DNA of 48,890 bases, taken from assembly GCA_949282345.1 (NCBI GenBank), contig CASDOQ010000027.1, positions 1 through 48,890 of the forward strand. Reading direction: 5' to 3'. Below are positions 20,987 to 30,074 of the stretch, one piece after another. The DNA comes from an uncultured bacterium (GTDB taxonomy: Bacteria; Bacillota; Clostridia; Oscillospirales; CAG-272). The notes below the pieces were generated by a model, which worked only from the letters and a program-made list of their open reading frames with translations, was not told where the DNA came from and searched no databases. Within the stretch, counting starts at the first letter, position 1. Every line of letters begins with the position of its first letter. The translations under genes and the position numbers were made by a program.

Positions 20987-21724
20987 TCAGGCAAACAGCA
21001 ACAGCAACAGCGGCAAAAACACCGCCGGGATGAAATTGGCCGTCCGGATCTTCGTCAACCCCAGCATATTCAGTCCGATCGCCACAATGATCAGCGAGCC
21101 GGTGCAGGAAAGCGCTCCCATCACCGCTACGGGCAGTTCTGCAAGGAAGAGATAGGATAAGACCGCGATCCCGCCTTCGTACAGCAGGACAGGCAGAGCG
21201 GACAACGCGCACCCGATCCCGAGGGTCGTAGCCATGACGAGCGAACTGATGCCGTCCAGCACCGCTTTGGAAAAGAGAATATCCGGCGTCCCGGTTCCGG
21301 TATCCTGCATGGCGCCGAGGATCGCCATCGAACCGACGCAGAACAGAATGGTGCAGTTCACGAATCCCGCCGCCAGCGAAGCCTGTCCTTCCTGCACGCG
21401 CCCGTGCGTCAGCTTCTTCTCCACGAACGCACCGAGACGGTTGATGGCGGCATCGATATTGAGCAATTCTCCGAGCAGCCCCCCCGCCGCGACGGCAAGG
21501 ATAATAAAGAGCATCCCGTAATCGGCGAACAGGGCATTTCCTCCTCCGGTGAAAGAGGCGTATCCGCTCAATGCGCCGGAAAGTCCGATAAAAACGACGC
21601 AGAGCGCCACCCCGGAGAGCATGGTCGCCCTGACCCGCTCCGAAATCCCTTTTTTCATGAAAGAACCAACAGTCGCGCATACGGCAACGGCGGCCGCATT
21701 CACGATTGTTCCGAGCATAAACAT
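20987..21724 (-). CDS. DUF554 family membrane protein
   Basis: A 245-residue integral membrane protein with about seven hydrophobic segments. 'LGTIVNAAAVAVCATVGSF', 'GLSGAL', 'GGLLGELLNID' with the following amphipathic helix, and 'VNCTILFCVGSMAILGAMQD' are typical of the YdfK/YqgA (DUF554) family, proposed but not proven to be transporters. AAAGGTGA is 6 bp upstream of the start and a promoter lies at 21754-21782. It is transcribed alone and converges on birA. Confidence 0.85.
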   Translation of the reverse strand: MFMLGTIVNAAAVAVCATVGSFMKKGISERVRATMLSGVALCVVFIGLSGALSGYASFTGGGNALFADYGMLFIILAVAAGGLLGELLNIDAAINRLGAFVEKKLTHGRVQEGQASLAAGFVNCTILFCVGSMAILGAMQDTGTGTPDILFSKAVLDGISSLVMATTLGIGCALSALPVLLYEGGIAVLSYLFLAELPVAVMGALSCTGSLIIVAIGLNMLGLTKIRTANFIPAVFLPLLLLLFA

Positions 21725-21753
21725 CTTTTTTCACCTTTTCCGCGTTTTTTCTC

Positions 21754-21782
21754 ATGATAGCACGGAACCGGCAGAAAATCAA
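21754..21782 (-). promoter_or_regulatory. Promoter of the DUF554 gene
   Basis: TTGATT (21777-21782 on the complement), a 17-bp spacer and TATCAT (21754-21759). Confidence 0.65.
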
Positions 21783-21847
21783 GCAGAATCCGATGAAAAA
21801 ACGCTCTTCCCGAAAAAAAGTAAAAACAATCCCTCAATCGGTGTGCC

Positions 21848-21876
21848 TTGACTTTTCTGCGCATCCGAGGTATACT
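21848..21876 (+). promoter_or_regulatory. Promoter of the LRR lipoprotein gene
   Basis: TTGACT (21848-21853), a 17-bp spacer and TATACT (21871-21876). The leader contains a 7-bp hairpin ATCCTGC/GCAGGAT (21890-21896/21901-21907). Confidence 0.75.
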
Positions 21877-21967
21877 ATAGGGGGTCGCAATCCTGCTCAT
21901 GCAGGATCGCGGTCTTCCGCCATGCAGATCCCGGCCCGGCCGGATATACGTCTTTCCCGGAGGTTCC

Positions 21968-23062
21968 ATGAAAAAAAGAGCGTTTTTCTTTCAGACATTT
22001 TTTCTCTTCGGCCTTTTGCTGGTGCTGGCCGCCCTGACAACAGCCTGTAAAAATGACCCGGCAGATACGTCCGGGGTGACGACGACCGCCGTGACGACCT
22101 ATGCTCCCGCCCCGGTGACGACCGCCGCCACGCCGGAGCCGGATATTCCGCATCAGCCGACCTTTTCCGAACACACGAACCAAGAAACGCAGAGGACCGA
22201 TTATTACACCGTCAGCGGTTACACCGGCAACAGCGGAAAACTGGTGATCCCCAAAAGTTACAAAGGGCTCCCGGTCATGGCCATCGCGCCCGGCGCTTTT
22301 GCGGGCAGCACCACGCTGAAGGAAGTCGAATTTGAAGCCGACGCCGATATCCGCAGCATCGGGTACCGTGCCTTTGCCGGATGCCGTGCGCTGACCTCCG
22401 TACAGATGAACGATCACCTGCTGATCATCCGGGAACGCGCTTTTGAAAACTGCTCCGCCCTGACGTCTCTCACGATCCCCGACAGCGTGACTACCATCGG
22501 ATTCGCGGCGCTTTCCGGGTGCGACGCGCTGACAAGACTCAGGATCCCGTTCGTGGGGGCGTCCCGCCCGGGAGCCGATACGCCGGTTTCGGACGTACTT
22601 GAAAAATACGAGGAGACCACGCTCCCGCTTCTTTCGGACTATGCGGGGGCCGACACGCTCTTCGGCTATATCTTCGGGGGACGGGAATACAATACCGCCC
22701 TGCCGATTCCGGCAAGTGCCATCCATCAGGGACTGGAACGCACCGTAAAGATCGCCTCGATCCCGACAACCTATCAGTATCGCTATGACATCCCCCTCTC
22801 GCTCCGCCACGTGACCGTGACCGACACCGGCACGCTGGTGCAGAACGCCTTTGCCGGATGCGCCATGCTCGAGACGCTGATCCTCCCCGCAGGGCTTGAA
22901 ACCGTCGCTTCCGGCGCGTTTCTCGGTTGCGACGGTCTGACGATCTATTCACACGCCACCGCTCCGGCTTCCGGATGGTCGTCCGGCTTCAACCCGGACG
23001 GAAGGCCGATCTATTTCGCTCCTTCATGGCACATGGACGGGGATCTCCCCATCGCCGGCTGA
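21968..23062 (+). CDS. Secreted BspA-type leucine-rich repeat protein, probable lipoprotein
   Basis: A 364-residue exported protein. After a hydrophobic signal, 'LTTAC' with Cys27 is an imperfect lipobox. Residues about 36-58 are a Thr/Pro/Ala linker. From about 80, repeats of the LRR_5 type follow ('GAFAGSTTLKEVEF', 'RAFAGCRALTSVQM', 'RAFENCSALTSLTIPDSV', 'AALSGCDALTRLRIP'). A repeat-poor insertion spans about 195-275, then come two more repeats. BspA-like proteins commonly mediate surface adhesion; that role is inferred. The start follows GGAGG by only 5 bp. Confidence 0.8.
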   Translation: MKKRAFFFQTFFLFGLLLVLAALTTACKNDPADTSGVTTTAVTTYAPAPVTTAATPEPDIPHQPTFSEHTNQETQRTDYYTVSGYTGNSGKLVIPKSYKGLPVMAIAPGAFAGSTTLKEVEFEADADIRSIGYRAFAGCRALTSVQMNDHLLIIRERAFENCSALTSLTIPDSVTTIGFAALSGCDALTRLRIPFVGASRPGADTPVSDVLEKYEETTLPLLSDYAGADTLFGYIFGGREYNTALPIPASAIHQGLERTVKIASIPTTYQYRYDIPLSLRHVTVTDTGTLVQNAFAGCAMLETLILPAGLETVASGAFLGCDGLTIYSHATAPASGWSSGFNPDGRPIYFAPSWHMDGDLPIAG

Positions 23063-23150
23063 CGTTTCCGCCGGCTGGCAAGAGCGACCGATCGCATGCA
23101 AAAAGGATGGGCTGACCACGGCGACCTGCGATAAAGCAGGTCTGCCGAAC

Positions 23151-23322
23151 GATGCTTGCCCTTACGGGCAAGTGATGTCGGCTTCGCCTAATGATGTAGC
23201 CTCGGCAATGATGTTGCGCCTTCGGCACAGTGGGCAAGCATCACATCATTGCGACCAACGGGAGCAACATCATTACGAACGAAGTGAGTACCATCACTTT
23301 TGCGTAAGCAAAAACATCACTT
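23151..23322. repeat. Nested ('onion') palindrome with side hairpins
   Basis: Three 9-mers pair with later copies in strictly nested order: AAGTGATGT 23170-23178 with 23314-23322, TAATGATGT 23189-23197 with 23267-23275, and CAATGATGT 23206-23214 with 23243-23251. A near copy, CCATCACTT, lies at 23291-23299. Between them are short GC mini-hairpins, e.g. stems GGC/GCC (23180-23188), GCC/GGC (23218-23226) and TTTTGC/GCAAAA (23298-23313). An 11-bp inverted repeat also joins 23151-23161 to 23232-23242, and 23155-23161 pairs locally with 23166-23172, so alternative folds exist. Confidence 0.85.
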
Positions 23323-23383
23323 ATATTCCTTCCGAAAAGAAAATATCGTATAACACACACTACCTTGCAAGCAAGATCGTGTG

Positions 23384-23414
23384 AAAAAGGGGCGAGAAAA
23401 CCTCGTCCCTTTTC
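23384..23414. terminator. Terminator-like hairpin
   Basis: A 12-bp stem with one G-T pair (23385-23396/23402-23413) and a 5-base loop. A/T tracts are within and beside the stem, so it could end the LRR gene transcript or, on the minus strand, the MecA-like gene. Confidence 0.65.
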
Positions 23415-23499
23415 TGCTTTGATATAAAACTGCTTTACGGTAGGTGCCCTCACCCATCCTTTTGTTTTTCTTCCCGGCTTCGGAGTTTCCGATCCGATC

Positions 23500-24207
23500 T
23501 CATTTTGCGTTTCTTTTTCCGGCTTCAGTCCCGGTTTGCTTTCCCAGTCTTTGGGGATGCCCGGCGGCCTCCGCTTTTTCTGCGCCGGGGGTCTTTTTCT
23601 TTCTCCCGTGGATCTTTGCTTCTTCGGGAGCAAGAGCTGCCAGCCGCTCGACCGCCCGATGCTCTTCCAGACATACGCCGTGCTCCCGCAGGAACGCCAG
23701 CCGCACGCCGCCGCTCCGCCGCGTACCGTATTCCTCCGGGAAAGCGTATTCGCTGATGGCGTTGGAAGTCAGGATACTGTTATGCAGTTTCTCCCGGATG
23801 ACAAGATAATAGTTTCCCCCTTCCGAATACGCGGCGCTCTCCTCGCAGTACCCGGTGAGCAGGAGCCGGCGGCATACGTCGATCAGAAGATTCAGCGTGG
23901 CGAAGCGGTAAATACTCTTGACTCCCCGCACCAGGGATACAGGCGCCATGTCCTTCTGTTCGGCCTCCAGTTTGGTCACATACATCTCGCATCCTCCCCC
24001 GCGCGCCGGATATACCTGCACAAAGATCTTCTCTCCGCCGGCATCAAATCCGGTCTTATGCTTTGCCTCGTCAAGTATCTGCCAGACAGCACTCCTCGTC
24101 TCGGTATTATCGTAATCCATACTGTCGCCGTCCAGACTGTATCTTTCCATATCCTCCGATGAAAGCGTCACTTTCAGTTTGCTCTCCCCTATCCGCAACA
24201 GTTCCAT
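23500..24207 (-). CDS. mecA: MecA-like adaptor protein
   Basis: A 235-residue protein. 'MELLRIGESKLKVTLSSEDMERYSL' at the N-terminus, followed by 'ILDEAKHKTGFDAGGEKIFVQVYP', matches the N-terminal substrate-binding region of MecA adaptors. The C-terminal part, 'SIYRFATLNLLIDVCRRL' to 'ISEYA', matches the ClpC-binding half. MecA proteins deliver substrates to ClpCP; in Bacillus this controls competence. The last 40 residues are a Lys/Arg/Ala-rich tail I do not recognise. The start at 24207 follows GGAGGAG; a TTG-type extension upstream has no support. A -10 box TATAAT lies 32 bp upstream. Confidence 0.72.
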   Translation of the reverse strand: MELLRIGESKLKVTLSSEDMERYSLDGDSMDYDNTETRSAVWQILDEAKHKTGFDAGGEKIFVQVYPARGGGCEMYVTKLEAEQKDMAPVSLVRGVKSIYRFATLNLLIDVCRRLLLTGYCEESAAYSEGGNYYLVIREKLHNSILTSNAISEYAFPEEYGTRRSGGVRLAFLREHGVCLEEHRAVERLAALAPEEAKIHGRKKKTPGAEKAEAAGHPQRLGKQTGTEAGKRNAK

Positions 24208-24238
24208 ATGTATCTCCTCCGCTCTATCGTTCCTTTCC

Positions 24239-24244
24239 ATTATA
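24239..24244 (-). promoter_or_regulatory. -10 box of the mecA-like gene
   Basis: A consensus TATAAT on the minus strand lies 32 bp upstream of the start. The -35 at 17 bp is a poor match (TTTCTT). Confidence 0.5.
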
Positions 24245-24300
24245 CGCGCCGTGGGAAAGAAAAGAAACCGTCAGATCCTGTCCTTTTTTGCAGGAAAAGT

Positions 24301-24341
24301 AAAAAAAGCCCCCCGGGGCGGAAATCATTCCCCGGAGGACT
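24301..24341 (-). terminator. Terminator of cysS
   Basis: A 12-bp stem with two G-T pairs (24307-24318/24330-24341), followed on the minus strand by a run of seven T. It begins about 100 bp after the cysS stop. Confidence 0.85.
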
Positions 24342-24438
24342 TGAATTTTCCATGCATTCTTTCGGAATTTCGGTGTATGGAAGCGACTCCCGCCCAACAG
24401 CGCGCGGCGGCATACCGAAACGCAGAGGGGGCTTTGTC

Positions 24439-25851
24439 TTAAGAATCCTGAATCGTATATTTTGTCCCCTGCGGGGTATCCTGCAGGACCACGCCGCGGG
24501 AAAGAAGTTCCGCACGGATACGGTCGGCCTCCGCGTAATTCTTTGCTTTTTTGGCGGCGGAACGGGCTGCGATCTGCTCCTCGATATAGGCGGTCAGCCC
24601 GTCATCCTGCCGCTTCGGCTTCACGAACCCGAAAAGTTCGATCAGTTCGCAAAAAATTGCCTGACCGGCCACTGCGGCTCCCCGGGAGAGCGTCCCCGTA
24701 CCGATCGCCTTGTTCAAGAGGCTGACAAGGTCAAAGATCGCGGCCACGCCGGCGCCGGTGTTGAAGTCGTCGTCCATGGCTTCGATCAACGCGTCGCGGC
24801 ACGCCCCGAAGGAGGCAACCAGTTCTTCTTCCTCGGGACGGATCGCTTCCTCCGGCACGTTTCCGATATAGAATTCCAGTGCATCCGCGCAGTTGAAGAT
24901 CCGCTCCAGCGCCGAGGCCGCCTGCTCGATCACTTCCTGCGAGAAGTTGATGGGGCTGCGGTAATGCGAGGAAAGAATGAAATATCGGATCGGCAGATAG
25001 CCGTATTTCTCCGCGATCTCGCGCACCGTGAAGAAGTTGCCGAGAGACTTGGACATTTTGCGGTTATCGACGTTTATGTACCCGTTGTGCATCCAATAGT
25101 GCGCAAAGCCAGACCCGTTGCAGCACTCGGACTGGGCGATCTCGTTTTCATGATGCGGGAAAATGAGGTCCTGACCGCCGCAGTGAATGTCGATGGTGTC
25201 ACCGAGGTAGCGCTTGACCATGGCAGAGCATTCGATGTGCCAGCCGGGACGGCCGTCCCCCCACGGGGAGGGCCATGCGGGTTCGCCGGGTTTGGCCGCT
25301 TTCCAAAGGGCAAAATCCAGCGGATCTTCCTTCTGATCGTTCACGTCGATCCGGGCGCCGGATTCAAGATCCTCGATCGCCTGCCCGGAAAGTTTCCCGT
25401 AATCGTGGAAGCGGCGGGTGCGGAAGTAGACGTCCCCGTTTTTCGGATAGGCGTATCCGCGCTCGACCAGCGTTGCGACGATCTTTTGGATCATATCGAT
25501 ATTGTCGGTTGCCAGCGGATGAACCGTGGCGGGACGGATCCCGAGCCCCTGCGCATCGGTAAAATACTCCTTGATATACCGGGCGGCAATGTCACTGTAC
25601 CCAACGCCTTCCTCATTGGCGCGACGGATCACCTTGTCGTCTATGTCCGTGAAATTCTGGACGAACTTCACTTCATAGCCACGGTATTCAAAATACCGGC
25701 GGAGCATATCGAAAAGCACGAAACAGCGCGCATTACCGACGTGAAAAAAGTTATAGACCGTCGGGCCGCAGGCATACATACGAACCTTCCCTTCTTCGAT
25801 CGGAACGAACGGCTCTTTTTTTGCGGTAAGCGTGTTATAAAGCTGGATCAT
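24439..25851 (-). CDS. cysS: Cysteinyl-tRNA synthetase
   Basis: A 470-residue class I synthetase. '[18 protein letters not shown]' holds the first zinc cysteine and the HIGH-equivalent HVGN. 'GWHIECSAM' and '[18 protein letters not shown]' complete the zinc site, and KMSKS is intact. A normal C-terminal anticodon domain follows. The start at 25851 is preceded by GAGGTG; the ATG 27 bp upstream sits too close to its AAAGGA. Its promoter (25887-25915) overlaps the end of the upstream transporter gene. No T-box leader is visible. Confidence 0.96.
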   Translation of the reverse strand: MIQLYNTLTAKKEPFVPIEEGKVRMYACGPTVYNFFHVGNARCFVLFDMLRRYFEYRGYEVKFVQNFTDIDDKVIRRANEEGVGYSDIAARYIKEYFTDAQGLGIRPATVHPLATDNIDMIQKIVATLVERGYAYPKNGDVYFRTRRFHDYGKLSGQAIEDLESGARIDVNDQKEDPLDFALWKAAKPGEPAWPSPWGDGRPGWHIECSAMVKRYLGDTIDIHCGGQDLIFPHHENEIAQSECCNGSGFAHYWMHNGYINVDNRKMSKSLGNFFTVREIAEKYGYLPIRYFILSSHYRSPINFSQEVIEQAASALERIFNCADALEFYIGNVPEEAIRPEEEELVASFGACRDALIEAMDDDFNTGAGVAAIFDLVSLLNKAIGTGTLSRGAAVAGQAIFCELIELFGFVKPKRQDDGLTAYIEEQIAARSAAKKAKNYAEADRIRAELLSRGVVLQDTPQGTKYTIQDS

Positions 25852-25886
25852 GAGAGACTGCACCTCGTAAAAATTCATTCCTTTTC

Positions 25887-25915
25887 ATTATATATGATTC
25901 GCTACCCTTTGTCAA
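25887..25915 (-). promoter_or_regulatory. Promoter of cysS
   Basis: Consensus TTGACA (25910-25915 on the complement), a 17-bp spacer and consensus TATAAT (25887-25892). The -35 box lies inside the last codons of the upstream gene. Confidence 0.85.
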
Positions 25916-26282
25916 GCGGCTCGCGGCTTTTTTTGCCTTCTCGGCGCGCGGCCAGCGTATACATCCCTCCGCCGATCAGAAAGAGGCCGAGTGCCGCTCT
26001 GGCTACCTCTGGCGGGATCAGCGAGGTGAGAAACGAACCGGCCACCACGCCGACCGCGCCGGCCAAAAGGAGCGGGGGCAGGCAGGCGAGCGGTAACGCC
26101 CCGCGGCGCAGATTGATATAGGAAGAAGCCAGCGTCGCAAGCACGAAAAATAAAAGATTGGCCCCCTGCGCCTCGTACTGCCCCACCCCGGCCTCGGTCA
26201 GAAAGAGAAGATAAAAGCCCCCGCTCCCGATGCCAAGCCCGGCCAGCGCCGCCGCGCCGAAAACAATCAGCATCTCCTTCAT
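25902..26282 (-). CDS. TauE/SafE family transporter, second half
   Basis: A 126-residue membrane protein with four hydrophobic segments. 'AAALAGLGIGSGGFYLLFLT' repeats the Gly-rich signature seen at the start of its upstream partner. TauE/SafE (TSUP) exporters are normally single proteins of about 250 residues with eight segments formed by internal duplication. Here each half is a separate gene. The start overlaps the partner stop as ATGA (26279-26282), so translation is coupled and a heterodimer is likely. TSUP members move sulfite, sulfoacetate or similar anions; the substrate here is unknown. Confidence 0.8.
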   Translation of the reverse strand: MKEMLIVFGAAALAGLGIGSGGFYLLFLTEAGVGQYEAQGANLLFFVLATLASSYINLRRGALPLACLPPLLLAGAVGVVAGSFLTSLIPPEVARAALGLFLIGGGMYTLAARREGKKSREPLDKG

Positions 26283-26656
26283 AAAAGCAACCGTATCCCC
26301 GAATAGATGACCAGCGCGGCGAAGAGACAGCGCAGTACCTCCGTCTTGATCCGCCCAAGCAAAAACGCTCCGGCCGCACCGCCTACCATAGCCGGTAAAA
26401 ACGCCATTTTTGCGGCAGAGAGCGACATTTTTCCCAAAATTGTGTAAAGTATTATTGACAAAACAGAAAAGACGAGCACGCACGCCGTCGAAAGCGTAAA
26501 AGCTTCTTTTTCACGTCCCGGCATCAGTCTCGCGAGCGCGAGGATCAGGACGGTTCCTCCACCCGTCCCCAGAAAGCCGTTCAGAATCCCCGCAAAAAGT
26601 CCGACAGCGGCGAGAAGCAACGGTGAGGGATTTCCTTCTTTTTCCTGAGTTTCCAT
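26279..26656 (-). CDS. TauE/SafE family transporter, first half
   Basis: A 125-residue membrane protein with about four hydrophobic segments. 'GLFAGILNGFLGTGGGTVLIL' is the TSUP signature, followed by 'AFTLSTACVLVFSVLSII' and a C-terminal 'LFAALVIYSGIRLLL'. I start at the ATG 26656; an AGGG lies about 9 bp before it. An in-frame TTG at 26734 would add 26 residues unlike the family. It overlaps the second half-gene by 4 bp and lies upstream of cysS, which has its own promoter. Confidence 0.78.
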   Translation of the reverse strand: METQEKEGNPSPLLLAAVGLFAGILNGFLGTGGGTVLILALARLMPGREKEAFTLSTACVLVFSVLSIILYTILGKMSLSAAKMAFLPAMVGGAAGAFLLGRIKTEVLRCLFAALVIYSGIRLLL

Positions 26657-26718
26657 GATATTAACCCTAAAATTTTTACTATATTGAAATTTTCCGGTAA
26701 AAATAATCCTGTACGGGC

Positions 26719-26747
26719 TTGTATTCCTCCGCAAAATTTGTTATTAT
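26719..26747 (+). promoter_or_regulatory. Candidate promoter of the ftsK group
   Basis: TTGTAT (26719-26724), a 17-bp spacer and TATTAT (26742-26747), about 105 bp upstream of the ftsK start. The match is moderate. Confidence 0.5.
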
Positions 26748-26852
26748 TAGAGTGTGATATTTTCGTGCGTTTATCCGCTTTTTTTATTTCCTTTTCGGAA
26801 GGCGCACGCGACGAGTGTTTTCCGTAAGACGAGGAAGAACGGAAGGAGAGTT

Positions 26853-29800
26853 ATGCGATCGCTTTTTCAGAGACTGTTTGAAAAACGGAGCGGGAAAAAG
26901 AACCCCGCCCCACGCACACAGAAAGAACGGGAAGAACTGGCCGCACGCCGGCGCGCGGCGCGGCGCGACCCCGACAGCCGCCTCAATATCGCCATGCCGT
27001 ACATATGGATATGCCTGTCCATTTTTTTCGGCTTTTGTCTCTATACGGGTCAGGGCGGTATGCTGGGGGACGGCATCTGCTGGCTTTTCCTCGGCCTTTT
27101 TTCCTACGTCGCCTACGCCCTCCCGTTTTTCATGATTCTCTTCGGGATCTTCTGGCGGCGCGGGATCGCAAACGGGACGATCTATCGGCACATGACGCTC
27201 TTTTTCGCCACGATCTTAATGTTGCTTTCCCTGCTCTATACCCTCACGCTCCCCGCCGATGTCCTCCGGGGGATCACCCCGAAGGAAGAGGTCGCGTTGG
27301 ATGCCGCCTCCTATTTTGATGCTGAGACGCCGCGTGCGATAGGCGGCGGAATGTTCGGCGCGCTGATCGGCTGGATCCTCTATCGCCTCATCGGCCCGGT
27401 GGGCTCGATCTTACTGGCCACCCTGGCGGTATTGCTGTACGGGATTTTTTCATTCGGATTCAGCCCGGATGCTATCCTCCGTTCCTTTTTCTCTTCCCTG
27501 CGGGAAAAACGAGAAAAGAAGCAGACCGAACGCTTCCCGGAAGAGCCGTTAGCTGCTTCCGGCCCTGCGGAACTTTCAACGGCAGGCAACAAACCGGCCG
27601 ATCCGCGCGCCGCATCGGCCGCGGCAAGGGAACACCGCCTGACCCTTTTCGGACGGAGGAAAAGATCCGACACCGCCTTCCCTGAGGAAGCCGGAAAAAC
27701 CGATGCGACGCTTCCGGGATCGGACGTCCCGCCCGTGAACCGCACATCGATCGATCCCGAGGAAGCGGCGTCTTTCGAAGAAGCGGGAAAAGACAAAAGC
27801 CAAGACACATCGGCCGCATCCGGCGCATCACAAGCCGATCTGCGTGCGGCAAACGCCGCCCCCGCTCCAAACGGCGGCGACGGACGCGAAAACGACCGGA
27901 AACACCGCCGCTTTGCCGAGCTCTTTACCGAGACGACCGGAGAGCCTGCGTCCTCCCGCCGGGCATCGAAGAGCAAGCCATCGCTTTTCTCGGATACTCC
28001 GCTTGACTACACGTCTCCCGAAGATGCCCGCGCCTATAAAGTGAAAAAAGTGCGCGAGAAACTGCGCAACCGGGAAGGCGTCCTCTCCTATTCCGCCTCT
28101 GACCTGATGGCGCGGCAAAAAGCGACCGCCCCCCACCCGGAAAGCCCCATCCCGGCCGATGCGTCCATTTCCTCTTCCGCTCGGTTCGGGGGCGATCGGA
28201 ATAGCGGTACCGATCCTCTGTCGACCGCCCCGGTCACGCCACCCGATCTGCCGGAGCAGGAAACCGCCCCCTTCCGCAACGTCGAGGACTTCCGCCGGGT
28301 CACGGTAAACGAGCCGGTCTGCGTCCGCCGTTCCCTGCAAAGACCCCCCTTGTCCTCCATCGGAAATAACGGAAACGCCCCGCTCCCAGGAGACCGAGTT
28401 CCTGCCACAGCCAAAGAAGCCGAACCGGACCCGGTCGCGGCCTCGCCGGCCGGCACGCCGCAGCCGCATAACGAACCGCCGCGCCGCATGACCGAGAGTG
28501 CTTTGGAGCGTGTCTCGGCTTTTTCCACGCCGGTCGGTCAAACCGTTGCCTCCGCCGTCCCCGAGAAGCCGCAGAAGCAGAACGCGAAATACGAATATCC
28601 GCCCATCAGCCTGCTCCACGTTCCGAGCCTGGAAGGAGAAGGCGACGTGCAGGAGGAGATCCGCAAAAATTCCGAAACGCTTGTGCAGGTCATGGAGAGT
28701 TTCGGAATCCCCATCCGTATCACGGGCTATTCGCGCGGGCCACGCATCACCCGCTATGAATTTATCCAGAAAGAGGGGATCCGCGTCGGGCGTATTGCCT
28801 CTTTTGAAGACGACATCACACAAAAACTGAGTACGCAGGGCGTGCGTATCGAGGCTCCGATCCCCAACAAATCCTCAATCGGCGTAGAAGTGCCGAACCG
28901 CCAGTCCAGCCTTGTACGGATACGTTCCCTGCTCGATACCGATTCCTTCCGGAACGCCGCCTCCAAAACGACGGTGGCCATCGGATGCGACATCGCGGGG
29001 ACCCCGGTCTTCTTTGACATTGCCAAAGCCCCGCATATGCTGATCGCCGGCGCCACCGGCATGGGAAAATCGGTCTGTATCAACTCCCTGCTGATCAGCC
29101 TGCTCTACAAAGCGACCCCCGAAGAGGTGCGGCTGATCCTCGTCGACCCGAAGAAGGTCGAGTTCAACATCTATTCCAAGATCCCGCATCTGCTCGTCCC
29201 GGTCGTCACCGACCCGACCAAGGCCGCCGGCGCACTGAACTGGGCCGTGGCCGAAATGGATCGACGTTACGATCTGATCGAAGCGGCGGGAGTGCGTGAT
29301 ATAAACAGTTATAACAAGACCTGCGAAGCCGAAGGGCAGGAAAAGCTCTCCAAGATCATCATCGTCATTGACGAGTTGAACGAATTGCTGATGATGTCCT
29401 CCCGCAAGACCGTGGAAGCCGCTATCTGCCGCATCGCGCAGAAGGCGCGTGCCGCGGGGATCCATCTGATTATCGGTACCCAACGTCCTTCGGTCAAGGT
29501 CATTACCGGCGATATCAAGGCCAACATCCCTGCCCGGATCGCCTTCCGCGTCAACCAGCAGGTCGACTCGCGTACCATTCTCGACATGGCGGGGGCGGAA
29601 CGCCTCCTGCCGCACGGCGATATGCTCTTCTCCCCTGCCGGCATCCCGATCCGGGTGCAGGGAGCTTTTGTAGAGGACGAGGAGGTACGGGAAGTCACTT
29701 CCTTCCTGCGCGACAAATTCGGTGAGGCGATATTCGACGACAGCATCCTGGCCGGCATCGAAAAGGAAGCCGCCAAATGTGCCCAACGGAATGGAGACGA

Positions 29801-30074
29801 GGATGACGAGGACGACGAGGAAGGCGGCTACGAGGGCATCATGAACGATCCTAAGTTCAAAAAAGCCCTGTCGGTCGCTTTCTCGGCCGGTTCGATCTCG
29901 ACTTCCATGCTTCAGCGCAGGATCGGGGTCGGGTTCGGGCGCGGATCGCGCATCATCGACGCCATGTGCGATATGGGCATCGTCGGGGAGTCTCTCGGCG
30001 GGGCGCGCGGGCGCGAGGTCATCATGAGCCGCGCCGAGTACGAAGAAAAATTCGGCGATTTTGTGGACGATTGA
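26853..30074 (+). CDS. ftsK: DNA translocase FtsK/SpoIIIE
   Basis: A 1073-residue septal DNA pump. Residues about 47-215 hold four or five membrane segments. About 220-580 is a long Pro/Ala/Ser/charged linker without recognisable fold. The motor spans about 580-1005, with Walker A GATGMGKS (733-740), Walker B 'IIVIDEL' (about 836-842) and 'RPSVKVITGDIKANIPARIAFRV'. An acidic patch (DEDDEDDEE) precedes the gamma winged helix (about 1010-1065, 'FSAGSISTSMLQRRIGVGFGRG') that reads orienting sequences. The start at 26853 follows AAGGAG. It heads a run of co-directional genes up to 32826. Confidence 0.96.
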   Translation: MRSLFQRLFEKRSGKKNPAPRTQKEREELAARRRAARRDPDSRLNIAMPYIWICLSIFFGFCLYTGQGGMLGDGICWLFLGLFSYVAYALPFFMILFGIFWRRGIANGTIYRHMTLFFATILMLLSLLYTLTLPADVLRGITPKEEVALDAASYFDAETPRAIGGGMFGALIGWILYRLIGPVGSILLATLAVLLYGIFSFGFSPDAILRSFFSSLREKREKKQTERFPEEPLAASGPAELSTAGNKPADPRAASAAAREHRLTLFGRRKRSDTAFPEEAGKTDATLPGSDVPPVNRTSIDPEEAASFEEAGKDKSQDTSAASGASQADLRAANAAPAPNGGDGRENDRKHRRFAELFTETTGEPASSRRASKSKPSLFSDTPLDYTSPEDARAYKVKKVREKLRNREGVLSYSASDLMARQKATAPHPESPIPADASISSSARFGGDRNSGTDPLSTAPVTPPDLPEQETAPFRNVEDFRRVTVNEPVCVRRSLQRPPLSSIGNNGNAPLPGDRVPATAKEAEPDPVAASPAGTPQPHNEPPRRMTESALERVSAFSTPVGQTVASAVPEKPQKQNAKYEYPPISLLHVPSLEGEGDVQEEIRKNSETLVQVMESFGIPIRITGYSRGPRITRYEFIQKEGIRVGRIASFEDDITQKLSTQGVRIEAPIPNKSSIGVEVPNRQSSLVRIRSLLDTDSFRNAASKTTVAIGCDIAGTPVFFDIAKAPHMLIAGATGMGKSVCINSLLISLLYKATPEEVRLILVDPKKVEFNIYSKIPHLLVPVVTDPTKAAGALNWAVAEMDRRYDLIEAAGVRDINSYNKTCEAEGQEKLSKIIIVIDELNELLMMSSRKTVEAAICRIAQKARAAGIHLIIGTQRPSVKVITGDIKANIPARIAFRVNQQVDSRTILDMAGAERLLPHGDMLFSPAGIPIRVQGAFVEDEEVREVTSFLRDKFGEAIFDDSILAGIEKEAAKCAQRNGDEDDEDDEEGGYEGIMNDPKFKKALSVAFSAGSISTSMLQRRIGVGFGRGSRIIDAMCDMGIVGESLGGARGREVIMSRAEYEEKFGDFVDD

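Larger units (their letters stand above)
23063..23499. other. 437-bp gene-free region with nested palindrome
   Basis: No gene with a ribosome site is visible. In order it holds a 6-bp hairpin (23124-23129/23136-23141), the nested palindrome (23151-23322), an AT-rich stretch (23323-23383), a terminator-like hairpin (23384-23414), and a short tail to the end of the MecA-like gene. Confidence 0.7.

Noticed and set aside
23172..23384. Open frame running through the nested palindrome
   Set aside because: Its composition is dictated by the repeat, it has no ribosome site, and the residues look random.
25852..25901. T-box leader for cysS or proS
   Set aside because: Both genes have consensus promoters within about 40-65 bp of the start, leaving no space for a T-box.
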